Shown here: piece after piece, positions 1 through 8,232 of the stretch | Position numbering within the stretch: the first letter of the stretch is position 1 | How the letters are laid out: each line of letters opens with the position of its first letter | DNA from: Rhizobium sp. Leaf306 | GTDB taxonomy: Bacteria; Pseudomonadota; Alphaproteobacteria; Rhizobiales; Rhizobiaceae | Assembly: GCF_001423425.1 (NCBI RefSeq) | Contig: NZ_LMNX01000001.1 | Span: forward strand, 1,417,001-1,481,000 | Length of the DNA: 64,000 bases | Reading direction: 5' to 3' | Notes under the pieces: model-generated | What the model saw: the letters and a program-made list of their open reading frames with translations, nothing else | Database searches by the model: none | Told to the model about the DNA's origin: nothing | Position numbers and translations under genes: made by a program

Positions 1-2
1 CC

Positions 3-317
3 GCTGACGTTGAACGCTGGATCGTGGGCGCCGACAACGCGGCAGAGAATGGCTCAAACAGCGGCTCAGACTTTCGCGTGCGGGCTTACACCGACGCAGG
101 CGGCTTCAACGTTGATGCTCTGGTCATCTCGCGCGCGACCGGCGTCGTGACTTTTGGCGCTGCCCCGAAGCTTCCCTCTTACACAGTTGCGACCCTCCCG
201 GCCGCGTCCGCCTACGTCCAAGGCGTGATCTACGTCTCGAATGGGACCGCAAGCAAGCGTCTCGCGATCTCGGATGGCACCAACTGGCGCTTTCCTGACG
301 GCGCAATTGTCTCCTAA
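3..317 (+). CDS. Phage tail fibre / tail protein, C-terminal part (5' truncated)
   Basis: The reading frame is open from the first bases of the window, so the gene starts upstream and only about 104 C-terminal residues are visible. The segment with RWIVGADN, then SGSDFRVRAYTDAGGF and ISRATGVVTF, is the beta-rich repeat pattern seen in tail-fibre and tail-collar-like proteins of tailed phages. The end (VIYVSNGTASKRLAISDGTNWRF) resembles the small terminal domain of many phage structural proteins. It sits directly upstream of another phage gene and the lysis genes, which fits the usual tail-then-lysis order. The assignment rests on motif style and context. Host range or receptor cannot be inferred. 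Confidence 0.7.
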   Translation, partial: ADVERWIVGADNAAENGSNSGSDFRVRAYTDAGGFNVDALVISRATGVVTFGAAPKLPSYTVATLPAASAYVQGVIYVSNGTASKRLAISDGTNWRFPDGAIVS

Positions 318-341
318 CAATCAAACGAAGGAATGCCTAAA

Positions 342-827
342 ATGGCTCTTACAGATACCAAAACCCCTTATGAGATTCTGATCCGCTTCGGCCTCGACGG
401 TCTGCCGACCGGCGCGCATTGCCAGTACCTTCGCCGTGTCGTTCTCGATGGCGAAGTGCTGAAGGAAGAGGTCGGTCAGGCCGAGCCCCTCGATATCGCC
501 GGCTTCCCCACCTCGGGCATCATGTCGAACACGGCCCGCGATGCCCTGGCACGCGTGACGGCGTTGGAAAGCGAAAAGTCTGGCCTCATCGAGCAGCTCG
601 AGACAGCCGGCGAACGGGTGGCTGAATTGACTGCCGAGAAGGAGGCGCTTGCCACGCAGGTTCGCGAACTGCAGGCACAGATCGCAGGCCTCAATGATCG
701 AGCGTCGGCCGCGGCGACTGAAAAGCAGATCGTCGATGCGCAGCTGGCTGCAGCCAACCAGGAACGTGACGGCCTCGCGGATCAGGTTCGCGACCTCAGC
801 TCGAAGGCGAGCTTAGAATCCGAGTAA
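342..827 (+). CDS. Prophage protein with long coiled coil
   Basis: About 161 residues. An in-frame ATG lies at 333, but the GAAGGA Shine-Dalgarno (327-332) touches it with no spacing. The same motif is 9 bases from the ATG at 342, so 342 is preferred. Residues 1-60 form a compact domain beginning MALTDTKTPYEILIRFG. From about residue 65 to the end the sequence is a heptad-rich Ala/Glu/Gln/Leu coiled coil. It follows the tail-fibre gene by 24 bases and precedes the endolysin. Its position suggests a tail-associated or fibre-assembly protein. I do not recognise a named family, and the function is unknown. Confidence 0.7.
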   Translation: MALTDTKTPYEILIRFGLDGLPTGAHCQYLRRVVLDGEVLKEEVGQAEPLDIAGFPTSGIMSNTARDALARVTALESEKSGLIEQLETAGERVAELTAEKEALATQVRELQAQIAGLNDRASAAATEKQIVDAQLAAANQERDGLADQVRDLSSKASLESE

Positions 828-914
828 CGGCGGCGCATCTGGCGCCGTCACACTTAGACCGCGAAACATCGCCGCCGCTACGTTGAGACGCGGCAACTTC
901 AAGGACAATCCGAC

Positions 915-1646
915 ATGAATTCGATTCTGCAAAAAACGCAGAAGCGCATGCTGCTGCTTGGCTTCTCGCTACCGAAATACGGCGCCGACGGTGATTACGG
1001 CAAAGAGGCTGACGATGCCTTCAATTCGGCGCTCGACGAGCTGGAGAAGCTGCGCGGTCTTATCGCTACGCCTCCAACCTCCCTGCCGCCACCTGTCCCA
1101 ACAACTTCAGTCGATACAAGGGATAAGGTGATCTCTTCGGCTTGGATGCCGGATGCCAAGATCATCGGCATCGTCTTCCACTGGACGGCCGGACAGAACA
1201 AGGCCAGCGATCTCGATCGGTCTCACTACCACGTCCTGATCGAAGGTGACGGCAAGCACGTCCGCGGCGTGCCGTCGATCGACCTCAACAGCCTTCCAAA
1301 AGCCAAGTCCGGGTATGCCGCTCACACGCTGAACTGCAACACCGGTTTTATCGGCGTGTCGCTTTGCGGCATGGCCGGCGCCATTGAGATCCCGTTCAGT
1401 GCCGGCAAGCAGCCGATTACGCGTGTCCAGTGGGATGAACTGGCAAACGTTCTGGCACAGCTATGCAAGCGCTACGGCATCAAGGTCAGCCGCAAGACAG
1501 TTCTCAGCCATGCCGAGGTGCAAACGAACCTCGGCATCAAGCAGAAAGGCAAGTGGGACATCGCCCGCCTGCCGTTTGACACCTCCATCCAAGGCGCAGT
1601 CGCAATCGGCGACCAGATGCGCGCCATGGTGCAATCCAAGCTTTAA
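915..1646 (+). CDS. Phage endolysin, N-acetylmuramoyl-L-alanine amidase (Amidase_2/PGRP fold)
   Basis: 243 residues. It should cleave the amide bond between MurNAc and L-Ala in peptidoglycan to release phage. Residues 1-50 look like a small peptidoglycan-binding-type helical segment (KRMLLLGF, YGADGDYG). A Pro/Thr linker covers about 52-66, and the amidase domain runs from about 80 to 240. The probable zinc ligands are H89 (FHWTAG), H199 (LSHAEV) and D215 (GKWDIARLPFD), in the order expected for Amidase_2 enzymes. There is no signal peptide, so export should depend on the holin encoded 30 bases downstream. A GGA-type ribosome site lies upstream of ATG 915. Confidence 0.88.
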   Translation: MNSILQKTQKRMLLLGFSLPKYGADGDYGKEADDAFNSALDELEKLRGLIATPPTSLPPPVPTTSVDTRDKVISSAWMPDAKIIGIVFHWTAGQNKASDLDRSHYHVLIEGDGKHVRGVPSIDLNSLPKAKSGYAAHTLNCNTGFIGVSLCGMAGAIEIPFSAGKQPITRVQWDELANVLAQLCKRYGIKVSRKTVLSHAEVQTNLGIKQKGKWDIARLPFDTSIQGAVAIGDQMRAMVQSKL

Positions 1647-1676
1647 ACCCAACCCCTCGAAACAAGGAACTTTCCT

Positions 1677-2201
1677 ATGATCCGCATCGATATGATCGCG
1701 GCGCGTTTCTTTGCGCTGCTCGCTATTTTGTTCGTTCTCGCAAACACGCTGCAGCCGGCGCATGCGCAGGAGGCTGCGCCCGTCGTCGCCACGTCCTCTG
1801 TCTGGTTCGACCTTTGGGCGATCGTTCAGCCGCTTGTCGTGCTTCTCGGCTCGATCGTGGGGCCCGTGCTGATCACGTGGATCTCGGCGCGTCTGATCTC
1901 GTTACTTAAGGTAGCTGACGAAAAGCAGCAGCTCGACATTCAAGCGAAACTTCGCCAAGGCCTTCACGACTCGGCCGCCAACGCTCTGAAGTTTGCACTT
2001 GCTCGATCCGGTATTGCTGGCGGGTCGATTGCCAGCGTTACTGCTTCGGCGATCACCAGCGCGATGCTGCGAGACGCGACAAAGTATGTCGAGGAAAAGA
2101 ACCCGGAAACGCTGCAGAAGCTCGGCGTCACGCCCAACGCCTTGCAGGACATCATCATGTCGAAGGTTGCGGATCTGCTGCCGAAGCAGCCGTCTCGATA
2201 A
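1677..2201 (+). CDS. Phage holin-like membrane protein (LLH-type)
   Basis: 174 residues. The N-terminus (about residues 7-30) is a hydrophobic signal-like segment ending in AHAQ. A second hydrophobic stretch (about 44-72, LWAIVQPLVVLLGSIVGPVL) can span the membrane. The C-terminal half is amphipathic and helical with many Ala and Lys residues. Gene size, topology and position right after the amidase match LLH-like holins that form inner-membrane lesions to release endolysin. AAGGAAC lies just before ATG 1677. The call relies on topology and context rather than on catalytic motifs. The downstream hairpin at 2234-2272 probably ends this lysis operon. Confidence 0.7.
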   Translation: MIRIDMIAARFFALLAILFVLANTLQPAHAQEAAPVVATSSVWFDLWAIVQPLVVLLGSIVGPVLITWISARLISLLKVADEKQQLDIQAKLRQGLHDSAANALKFALARSGIAGGSIASVTASAITSAMLRDATKYVEEKNPETLQKLGVTPNALQDIIMSKVADLLPKQPSR

Positions 2202-2211
2202 CTTCGGCTGT

Positions 2212-2517
2212 CTATGCCGAGCCTGCAATTTTCGTTAGGGGCCATCCGCTCGGCGGAGGCGTGGCCCCTAACTTTTCCGCCCGCTGATCTAGCTTCTCAA
2301 CAGCCTTCACGCGGGCATCTTCGACAGTGTCGGCGGTCACGGTGACGATCCAACGGCCGGCGCGAAAACGATAGGTGTTCTTCGGGGGATACATTCGATG
2401 TCTGGAGCCTGCCACGAATGCCATCCACGCCACGCGGCGATCGATCCCCGCCTTTGTTTCGTCTGAGAGCAAGTCCCACCAGGCTCTGAAGCCCGCGCTC
2501 GTGTCCGATTTCGTCAT
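2212..2517 (-). CDS. Hypothetical prophage protein
   Basis: 101 residues, soluble and basic, with no recognised domain. The N-terminal half contains several Trp and Arg residues (FRAWWDLLSDETKAG, RVAWMAFVAGSRHR). The middle (YRFRAGRWIVTVTADTVEDARVKAVEKL) reads like a small beta-alpha module. It converges with the holin gene with a 10-base gap, and its last codons overlap a strong terminator hairpin for the opposite strand. With the next two genes it forms a short leftward group typical of late-region accessory genes. Function unknown. Confidence 0.5.
   Translation of the reverse strand: MTKSDTSAGFRAWWDLLSDETKAGIDRRVAWMAFVAGSRHRMYPPKNTYRFRAGRWIVTVTADTVEDARVKAVEKLDQRAEKLGATPPPSGWPLTKIAGSA
2234..2276 (+). 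terminator. Rho-independent terminator of the lysis genes
   Basis: GTTAGGGGCCA (2234-2244) pairs perfectly with TGGCCCCTAAC (2262-2272). The loop itself contains a TCCGC/GCGGA mini-stem, and TTTT follows on the + strand. It lies 33 bases after the holin stop codon. It is also inside the 3' end of the opposing gene at 2212-2517, so those bases also encode that protein's C-terminus. Confidence 0.75.
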
Positions 2518-2559
2518 GACAATCTCACGCCTGTACGCTGTTAGTTTCTGCCAAGACGC

Positions 2560-2763
2560 TCACCGTAGCATCTCGGCAATCTCGGCCGCTTCACTGCGCG
2601 CCTGGTTCGGTTTGTGCGGGTAATGCTCCCAGCACCACCATTGCGGCTCTCCGCGATTGTTCGAGAAGCCAAAGCCGCCCCACTCCCGGCATGACGGGAC
2701 GCTGCACCAATGGACATAAAGCTTCGCTGGTCCATTCAAAACGGTCCTAGTCTCGTCGCTCAT
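2560..2763 (-). CDS. Small prophage protein with Cys/Trp-rich motif
   Basis: 67 residues. ATG 2763 is preferred over a longer frame because GGGAG lies 8 bases upstream. The ATG also overlaps the stop of the preceding gene (ATGA), a sign of translational coupling. The core has CSVPSCREWGGFGF, followed by QWWCWEHYP. This Cys-x4-Cys plus Cys-x2-His arrangement could bind one zinc ion, as in small phage zinc-finger proteins. No catalytic motif is visible. Function unknown. Confidence 0.55.
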   Translation of the reverse strand: MSDETRTVLNGPAKLYVHWCSVPSCREWGGFGFSNNRGEPQWWCWEHYPHKPNQARSEAAEIAEMLR

Positions 2764-3044
2764 CCGCGTGGCTCCCAAAGGATCTGTGCTTGCAGGAGGC
2801 AGGGAAACCTCGCCCGACATTTCTCGGTCCCGGCATGCTCGCATCCCATAGCCAGCACGCGCCGGATCTGAACGAACTCCGCGTCCGCTCCAAACTTCTT
2901 GACCAAACTCTTGTGGCTGAAAACGCCCTGGCGAGCGCAGGGGGTGCAGACCATCTCAATGGTCTCGGCGCGATAGTCTTGGAGCGTTGGAAGCGGCATA
3001 GCAGGTTTCGTCTGTCTTTCGGACACGGGTTCTCGCTCGCGCAC
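2760..3044 (-). CDS. Small prophage protein, possible zinc-binding
   Basis: Up to 94 residues from a GTG at 3044. An ATG at 2999 would give 79 residues, and neither has a strong ribosome site, so the start is uncertain. It contains MVCTPCARQGVFSHKSLVKKFG and later AMGCEHAGTEKCRARFPCL. The paired cysteines suggest a metal-binding fold of the kind found in short Rhizobiales phage proteins. Its stop codon overlaps the start of the next gene by 4 bases, so the two are co-translated. Function unknown. Confidence 0.5.
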   Translation of the reverse strand: MREREPVSERQTKPAMPLPTLQDYRAETIEMVCTPCARQGVFSHKSLVKKFGADAEFVQIRRVLAMGCEHAGTEKCRARFPCLLQAQILWEPRG

Positions 3045-3195
3045 GGGGCACGTGTTCGCCTTCGAATAGGATGTTGATTGCCGGCCTCACACGGCGGTTT
3101 CGTTCTTATTATGTTCTCATCTGTTGGCGTGAGTCAACACCCGCCAGAGTGCGAAATTGCCAAAGGGCTAGAAACGAATGACTGGGAGAAACGAC

Positions 3196-3807
3196 ATGCC
3201 AAATGGCGCCTTTGATCCTGAAGCAAAATATGCGCAGCTTGGCGAGCGCGTCGAAAACCAATCCCGGCAGATCGGCGACCTCGACAACCGAATGGGCAAG
3301 GGCTTTTCGGAGATCGCCTCGCAAATCCGTTCGCTGGTCGATGATATTCGCGGCGGATCGAAAACGCAGTGGCCGATCATCATCGGCTTTTGTTCAGTGA
3401 CGATCACCGTTCTGGGCGGTCTCGGGTTCATGGCGCTGCAGCCGATCAAAGATAACATCGTCACGATGCGTGAGGACGTGCGCATGCGCGCGATCGAGAC
3501 AAAGGACAGCCTGTCAACGATCGTTGCTAGCATGGTCACGCAGAAAGAGATGGAATGGCGGACAGCGCGCGGCCAAGAAGACCGTCAGCGAACGGAAGCG
3601 GCAATCAAAGAGCTTCGGGAAGGGCTAGTGCCGAGAGACGAACACGCTCGCGTTTGGGCGAACTATGATCAGCGCTTTCAGGATCAGCAGCGGCAAGTAG
3701 ATGAACTGAAACAGGCCCAGGGCAGCGTCTACGGCGCGCGAGACGTTATCATGGATCTCAGGCAGCGCCTCGATCGGGTGGAGGGCGAGCGGATTGGCCA
3801 GCCTTAG
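3196..3807 (+). CDS. Prophage membrane-anchored coiled-coil protein
   Basis: 203 residues from ATG 3196, chosen over ATG 3178 because GGGAG lies 7 bases before it. Residues 1-55 are an acidic helical segment with NQSRQIGDLDNRMGKGFSEI. One transmembrane helix spans about 59-79 (WPIIIGFCSVTITVLGGLGFMAL). The remainder is a long charged coiled coil, ending in DLRQRLDRVEGER. There is no lipobox or cleavable signal. Its location after the lysis genes suggests a phage envelope-associated role. I cannot assign it to a spanin or another named family. Confidence 0.55.
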   Translation: MPNGAFDPEAKYAQLGERVENQSRQIGDLDNRMGKGFSEIASQIRSLVDDIRGGSKTQWPIIIGFCSVTITVLGGLGFMALQPIKDNIVTMREDVRMRAIETKDSLSTIVASMVTQKEMEWRTARGQEDRQRTEAAIKELREGLVPRDEHARVWANYDQRFQDQQRQVDELKQAQGSVYGARDVIMDLRQRLDRVEGERIGQP

Positions 3808-3970
3808 TCGTCGTTCGACTTAGTGTCCCTGAGCCACGAGGGAGAACCCTTCAACGCTTTGTTCTCGCTGAGCTGCGTATCATCTGGCATAATTTACGAT
3901 CTATTAATCTTTCCTTTGCAGGTGATTAACCTAAAGAATTGTAGTATCGATCAGTCACAGGGTGCTGCCG

Positions 3971-4954
3971 ATGCGTCAATTTACCTTCGCCGATCTCTTT
4001 TGTGGAGCGGGTCTTTTTTCCGAGGGCTTCAGAAGTTTGGGCTTTCGCCCCTCCTTTGCAGTAGATCTCGATCAGCGAGCGGTTGCTTCGTATAACCGCA
4101 ACGTCTCTCCTGTTGCGGCCTGCGGATCAGTATCTCTGGAAATAGCTATGCCTTCTGTAGACTGCCTGATCGCGGGCCCACCCTGTCAGGGCTTCAGTAC
4201 ATTAGGCCGCCGGGACGGAGCGGATGAAAGAAACCGTCTATCAGCGTATCTGCCGACGCTCGCAAACGCCTCAGGCGCCCTTATTGTTGTAGTGGAAAAT
4301 GTGCCGCCTTTTCTAGCGTCCACACATTGGGAAAAGATGGCGGCAGGCTTTGTGCGTTTAGGATATAAAGTGCAGACAATGGTTCTTGACGCGCAGGATT
4401 ACGGCGCACCACAGCGTCGCGCTAGAGCATTCACCATTGCGTCCAAGCTCGGAGCGATAGAGACTCCTCTCAAGAGCTCGACGAAAACGACGGTTTCCGA
4501 AGTATTGAGAGGTATCGCGCCGAGTGATCCGCTCCATGTATGGCCACAACCGACGGCTTTGGCACTGGAACGTATCAAACGGATACCTGCGGGGGGCGAT
4601 AAGCGTGACCTGATGAAGAGTGCGCCCTATCTATGCCCCGCTTCCTGGCATGCTCTGGGTGCCCAAGCGACTGATGTCTGGGGACGGATGGACGCCAATT
4701 CTCCCTCTAATACCTTGCGCTGCCGCTTTCAAAATCCATCGACAGGAAGGTATCTACACCCCACCGAAGACAGAGTGATTTCCTTACGGGAGGGGGCTCG
4801 CCTTCAAGGCGTTCCAGATCGCTGGCGATTTGAAGGCGACAGGTCCGCAGTGCAAAGGCAGATTGGCAACGGCGTACCTGTTCCCTTGGCCGCGGCAGTT
4901 GCAACCTCCGTCCATGCGGCACTGCGTCTTTCGCAATCGGCTGAGGCAGCTTAG
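3971..4954 (+). CDS. DNA (cytosine-5-)-methyltransferase
   Basis: 327 residues, starting at ATG 3971 (AGGG 8 bases upstream) rather than GTG 3962. It transfers a methyl group from SAM to C5 of cytosine in DNA. The family motifs are all present in order: motif I DLFCGAGLFSEGF (8-20), motif IV GPPCQGFS (69-76) with catalytic C72, motif VI ENVP (109-112), motif VIII QRRAR (148-152), and motif X QIGNGVPVPLA near the C-terminus. The target-recognition region between VIII and IX is short, so the recognised site cannot be read from sequence. Base composition is AT-richer than the flanking chromosome. It faces the ATPase-nuclease gene, and their stop codons share 4 bases (TTAG). It is probably the modification half of a restriction/defence pair. 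Confidence 0.95.
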   Translation: MRQFTFADLFCGAGLFSEGFRSLGFRPSFAVDLDQRAVASYNRNVSPVAACGSVSLEIAMPSVDCLIAGPPCQGFSTLGRRDGADERNRLSAYLPTLANASGALIVVVENVPPFLASTHWEKMAAGFVRLGYKVQTMVLDAQDYGAPQRRARAFTIASKLGAIETPLKSSTKTTVSEVLRGIAPSDPLHVWPQPTALALERIKRIPAGGDKRDLMKSAPYLCPASWHALGAQATDVWGRMDANSPSNTLRCRFQNPSTGRYLHPTEDRVISLREGARLQGVPDRWRFEGDRSAVQRQIGNGVPVPLAAAVATSVHAALRLSQSAEAA

Positions 4955-7170
4955 GTAGTCGATGCCTTGATAGGCTCGTCGAAGGTCTCGACGCCCTCCT
5001 CATCAAGCTCGCGCTCAAGGACGTCGATGGCGTCGATGTGAGCCGTGCGAGCGTCCTTGATCAACTCACTCATTCCAATAATCCTAATAGGGTCTCGTGG
5101 GGTAGATGCGAAATATTTCGCAAGCAGGTGAGCTTCATCTTGGATAGAGGGGTTCGGTTTGGGGAGTTCGCCGATCAAAATACCTTGGACATTGACTTTA
5201 TGCGATAGATTTGCCTCGCACCAATCGACCGTCTTATAGATATAGTCTTCAAGCTGACGCCAGTGGCTCAACCTTAGTCCGATCGTAGGTGCTTTGAGCT
5301 CTACAATTTTTATAATGAATGGGCCGTCAATTGAAGGTTCTGACGCTAGAAATACGAGATCTGGTCGCGTAACATCAACCTTGTTCCCATCGACCACCTT
5401 AGCGAATTTATCGACTCTAAGCTCTCGCGCTACTTTAGAGACAACCTTCTCCATTCGCTCGTCACTGGAAATATAATGGCTGAACTCCGGACGTATCAAC
5501 CAAGGATTTTCCTTAAGAAGTTGATGGAATTCACGCTCGTTCTGCTCTTTTTTCCAGGCAGAGATAGACCGCTCATGCAGTTCCATGAGCTTTAGAATAC
5601 CGTTCTTTCTGGCCTTGTAGAGTTTTAGTGCGTCCCATCGTTCGATATCGGAGACCTGACGCAACTGAACAGTCAGGTCTTCAATCGTTTTCAGATGAAT
5701 TCCGGAGGACGAAAGCTGGATCAAGACTTCGCTCGAGTTGATTGACCGGATCAGCGTTGGAGCCAGATCTTGAAACTCCTCGCTCCCAACGTCGTAGTCG
5801 CGCGCGAAAATGCGGAGAAGCTTTCTAGATGGCTCTCTAGTTTTAGCAGGCAAAGCCATGATCTGCCTCTCGATCATACTGGCTATCGGATCGGCTTTTA
5901 TATCGTCTTCGGCCTTTTCCTCGCGCCACTTGCCGTGTGCGCGGACGGCGGCGATCATTAAGCCCCTGACCACCTCCAGGAACGATTCGACGATCTCGTT
6001 CCCTTCCTTAAGGTCGCCTCTATCGGTAGCAATTAGGTCTAGTCCACCGCGGTCGAGAACGTCTGCCTCGACCATGCACTCCATGTAGTCGCTACCATAG
6101 AAGTTGTGCATTCCTGTTGCCATGCCAAAGAGGCTAGGTCCCGCTGCAGCTCGCTTGTTACAGTAGATGCGGGCACCCCGCTCATTACCCTTCAGCGATT
6201 TCGGTCGAAACCCGACGTAGTATTTGAATGGGAACTTCCCGACTTCTGGGACTTCGAAATAAGCGGTGGCCAGCTCATTCTTTTTGATTTTATCAACGGT
6301 GATTTCAGGAGGGTAGATGAAGACATAATCCGGGTGATAGGGTGGGATCGGTACGTCGTTGATGCGTATCTCGAAGTCTTCAGGTTTCAGGCCAAAAAAT
6401 CGTCGTTGAATGGTCCCAATGACTGTTTCTTGCCGTTCTTTCAGGGCCTCTGCACGCAGACGAGAAAGGGTTATCGTTGTTCCCTTCTTCCCTGCGTCAA
6501 CGTCCTTATATGTTACCGGAAGCTTAAGTTGCTCTATTGGCTTCCCTTCCTGCATGCTTTCAGTGTCGATCGTAACAATCGTGGCGAATGGCTCACCCTC
6601 GATTGTAGTCTCTACCTCAGCTCTAAGAGCCGCTCCGAACCCCGCGAGTTTGCCTACCCCTTTACGTCCCATGACCATACGTCCGCCTGGGGTCCGAAGG
6701 ATGCTCTCCAGTCCACTCGAGTCCTTCCGCCGCTGATGGTTCACCGATAAGAACTTATTTTTCACATCCTGCCATGACATTCCGTGACCGTTGTCTTCGA
6801 TGACAATTTGGAAATTAGGAGGCAGAATTTGTTGAATAGCGTCGAAGTTCTCAATCAGCGTTGAGGAAACCTCATCAGGCGTTGGCGTGCCTCCGTCAGC
6901 CTCACTGAGAAAAGCTTTTCCGGACGCGGCCTGGTGTTGAGTTCTTAACTTGATCCGCTCTGCCGCGATTGCTTCAAAGTCAATTTTTATGTTCACGCGG
7001 CTTGCGTCGCTGTCGTGAGCATTGGCGATGAACTCAACCAGCACCTTCCCAAGGTTGCTGTACATATCAGCGCCCAAGGTTCGCACGATCCCGCTCATAA
7101 ACGTCATTTCCATCTCTGACGGGCGGTTCGTATCGTCTTCCCGGGCATTCTCGATGCTGGTGGTGTCCAT
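4951..7170 (-). CDS. GHKL (MutL/Hsp90-type) ATPase fused to PD-(D/E)XK nuclease, defence-type
   Basis: 739 residues. The N-terminal ATPase has an N-box EFIANAHDSDA (46-56), G1 EDNGHGM (125-131, D126/G128/G130), G2 GRKGVGK (168-174) and a G3-like GTTITL (230-235), the Bergerat fold of MutL, Hsp90 and MORC. A linker (about 410-540) is helical. The C-terminus starts with NEREFHQLLKENPWLI (544-559), as in DUF4263/Shedu-like nucleases. It continues with RPDLVF (D604) and VELKAP (E624-L-K626), a PD-(D/E)XK active site, followed by WRQLEDYI. Iyer, Abhiman and Aravind described MutL-like ATPases beside Dcm-type methyltransferases in restriction-like systems, and this gene fits that group. It probably cleaves or translocates on DNA lacking the partner's mark. 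That role is inferred. Confidence 0.85.
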   Translation of the reverse strand: MDTTSIENAREDDTNRPSEMEMTFMSGIVRTLGADMYSNLGKVLVEFIANAHDSDASRVNIKIDFEAIAAERIKLRTQHQAASGKAFLSEADGGTPTPDEVSSTLIENFDAIQQILPPNFQIVIEDNGHGMSWQDVKNKFLSVNHQRRKDSSGLESILRTPGGRMVMGRKGVGKLAGFGAALRAEVETTIEGEPFATIVTIDTESMQEGKPIEQLKLPVTYKDVDAGKKGTTITLSRLRAEALKERQETVIGTIQRRFFGLKPEDFEIRINDVPIPPYHPDYVFIYPPEITVDKIKKNELATAYFEVPEVGKFPFKYYVGFRPKSLKGNERGARIYCNKRAAAGPSLFGMATGMHNFYGSDYMECMVEADVLDRGGLDLIATDRGDLKEGNEIVESFLEVVRGLMIAAVRAHGKWREEKAEDDIKADPIASMIERQIMALPAKTREPSRKLLRIFARDYDVGSEEFQDLAPTLIRSINSSEVLIQLSSSGIHLKTIEDLTVQLRQVSDIERWDALKLYKARKNGILKLMELHERSISAWKKEQNEREFHQLLKENPWLIRPEFSHYISSDERMEKVVSKVARELRVDKFAKVVDGNKVDVTRPDLVFLASEPSIDGPFIIKIVELKAPTIGLRLSHWRQLEDYIYKTVDWCEANLSHKVNVQGILIGELPKPNPSIQDEAHLLAKYFASTPRDPIRIIGMSELIKDARTAHIDAIDVLERELDEEGVETFDEPIKASTT

Positions 7171-7539
7171 GTCGCTGCCAATTATGTTTCCTGATTCGTA
7201 GCTTTCCTTGAACGGCGAGCGTTTTGCAACCGGAAGCTATAAATCGCTGTCGCGATAATTGTCCCTTTCGACTCTGTGCATATCCTCCGTCATGCTCGAT
7301 ATAGCTGACCGATGCATGCTGGATCGGCGGTGCGGGAAGCGTCTAAATTTTCGAAGCGATAACAAACCGGCTTTAGAACCCCTCACCTTCGCAGGAGTTC
7401 GTTGTTATTGCTTCCGAATTTCAGGCTATTCGTCGTCCAATTGGGACTCGAACAATCGAGAAGAACGAGGAGAGGCGTTGTCACGGGCTGTGAGAGATTG
7501 GTTTACGCGATGCCAAACGGATCGGACAAGAAACTTGCC
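7171..7539. other. Gene-free 370-bp spacer
   Basis: No convincing gene is seen. Short open frames on the + strand (7259-7543 and 7402-7653) lack ribosome sites and recognisable sequence. It should hold the promoter of the ATPase-nuclease gene, which is transcribed leftward from 7170. Composition is AT-richer than the surrounding chromosome. Confidence 0.5.
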
Positions 7540-8232
7540 CTAATCGGATGTGTTCGACCAATCGAAGAAGCTTCGCAGCACCCCCATATGCGCCCGCTGG
7601 ACGATGCGTCCATTATTCAGCATCCCAGGAGGAATGTCGGCCGTTGTTTTTAGAGGAAACCTGCCCTCGGCATCAAGGTTGTCGCCCGCGTACTGAAGTA
7701 TTCGGGCTAGCGCATAGGTATCCGCAATCAGCCCCAACTCGTCGCCGCCCCTTACAGGATTGAAGCTCTCAATTTCGCGAACCTGTGCGATCGTGATCGT
7801 CGCGAGCATGGAGTCTATGTAAGCTAATCTTTTGTATTGAGCCACAATGAACTCTGTGCTCAGGCTGTTCGGCCCTATTATCATAGTCGACAGCGAACTT
7901 CCTATGTCGATGAACCTTTGTGAGGCAATCGAGCAAGCAGCCAGGGCGTCGTCGCGGGCATCTGCATCACGATGACGTTTAGCGTCCCTCGCCTGCATCT
8001 GGTATGCCATCACGACGCTTGCACCACCAGCCAGAGCAGCTAACCCAGCAAGCAAGTCTTGGTAGGAGGAGATCCATCCGAGAGTGATAAAATCACCGAA
8101 GCGTTGCCATGCAAGTCCGGTGCACGCCTCGCTCCATATCCGGCCGCAGCCGGCGCGGCTCCATTTGAAGTAGATCGCGAGTGTCAGCCACAGTGTGACA
8201 ATCCCTAAAAGGGGCCATTGGAACCGTTTCAT
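7540..8232 (-). CDS. Hypothetical two-helix membrane protein
   Basis: 230 residues. A hydrophobic N-terminus (about 5-22, WPLLGIVTLWLTLAIYF) and a second helix (about 58-78, DLLAGLAALAGGASVVMAYQM) suggest two membrane spans with a short periplasmic loop. The remaining 150 residues are cytoplasmic and mostly helical. AGGA lies 8 bases before ATG 8232. It has the same strand as the ATPase-nuclease but is separated by 370 bp, so it is probably not in the same operon. I recognise no family. It may be prophage cargo or an accessory of the neighbouring defence genes. Both are inferences. Confidence 0.55.
   Translation of the reverse strand: MKRFQWPLLGIVTLWLTLAIYFKWSRAGCGRIWSEACTGLAWQRFGDFITLGWISSYQDLLAGLAALAGGASVVMAYQMQARDAKRHRDADARDDALAACSIASQRFIDIGSSLSTMIIGPNSLSTEFIVAQYKRLAYIDSMLATITIAQVREIESFNPVRGGDELGLIADTYALARILQYAGDNLDAEGRFPLKTTADIPPGMLNNGRIVQRAHMGVLRSFFDWSNTSD

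Noticed and set aside
3196-3807. Possible spanin (Rz-like) protein
   Set aside because: It has one internal membrane helix and a coiled coil, but no nested lipoprotein partner and a poor fit to Rz topology.
6106-6750. 214-residue + strand open frame inside the ATPase-nuclease gene
   Set aside because: It overlaps the conserved GHKL region on the other strand and shows no family resemblance.
7259-7653. Small + strand open frames upstream of the ATPase-nuclease gene
   Set aside because: They lack ribosome sites and any recognisable sequence, and lie in probable promoter DNA.
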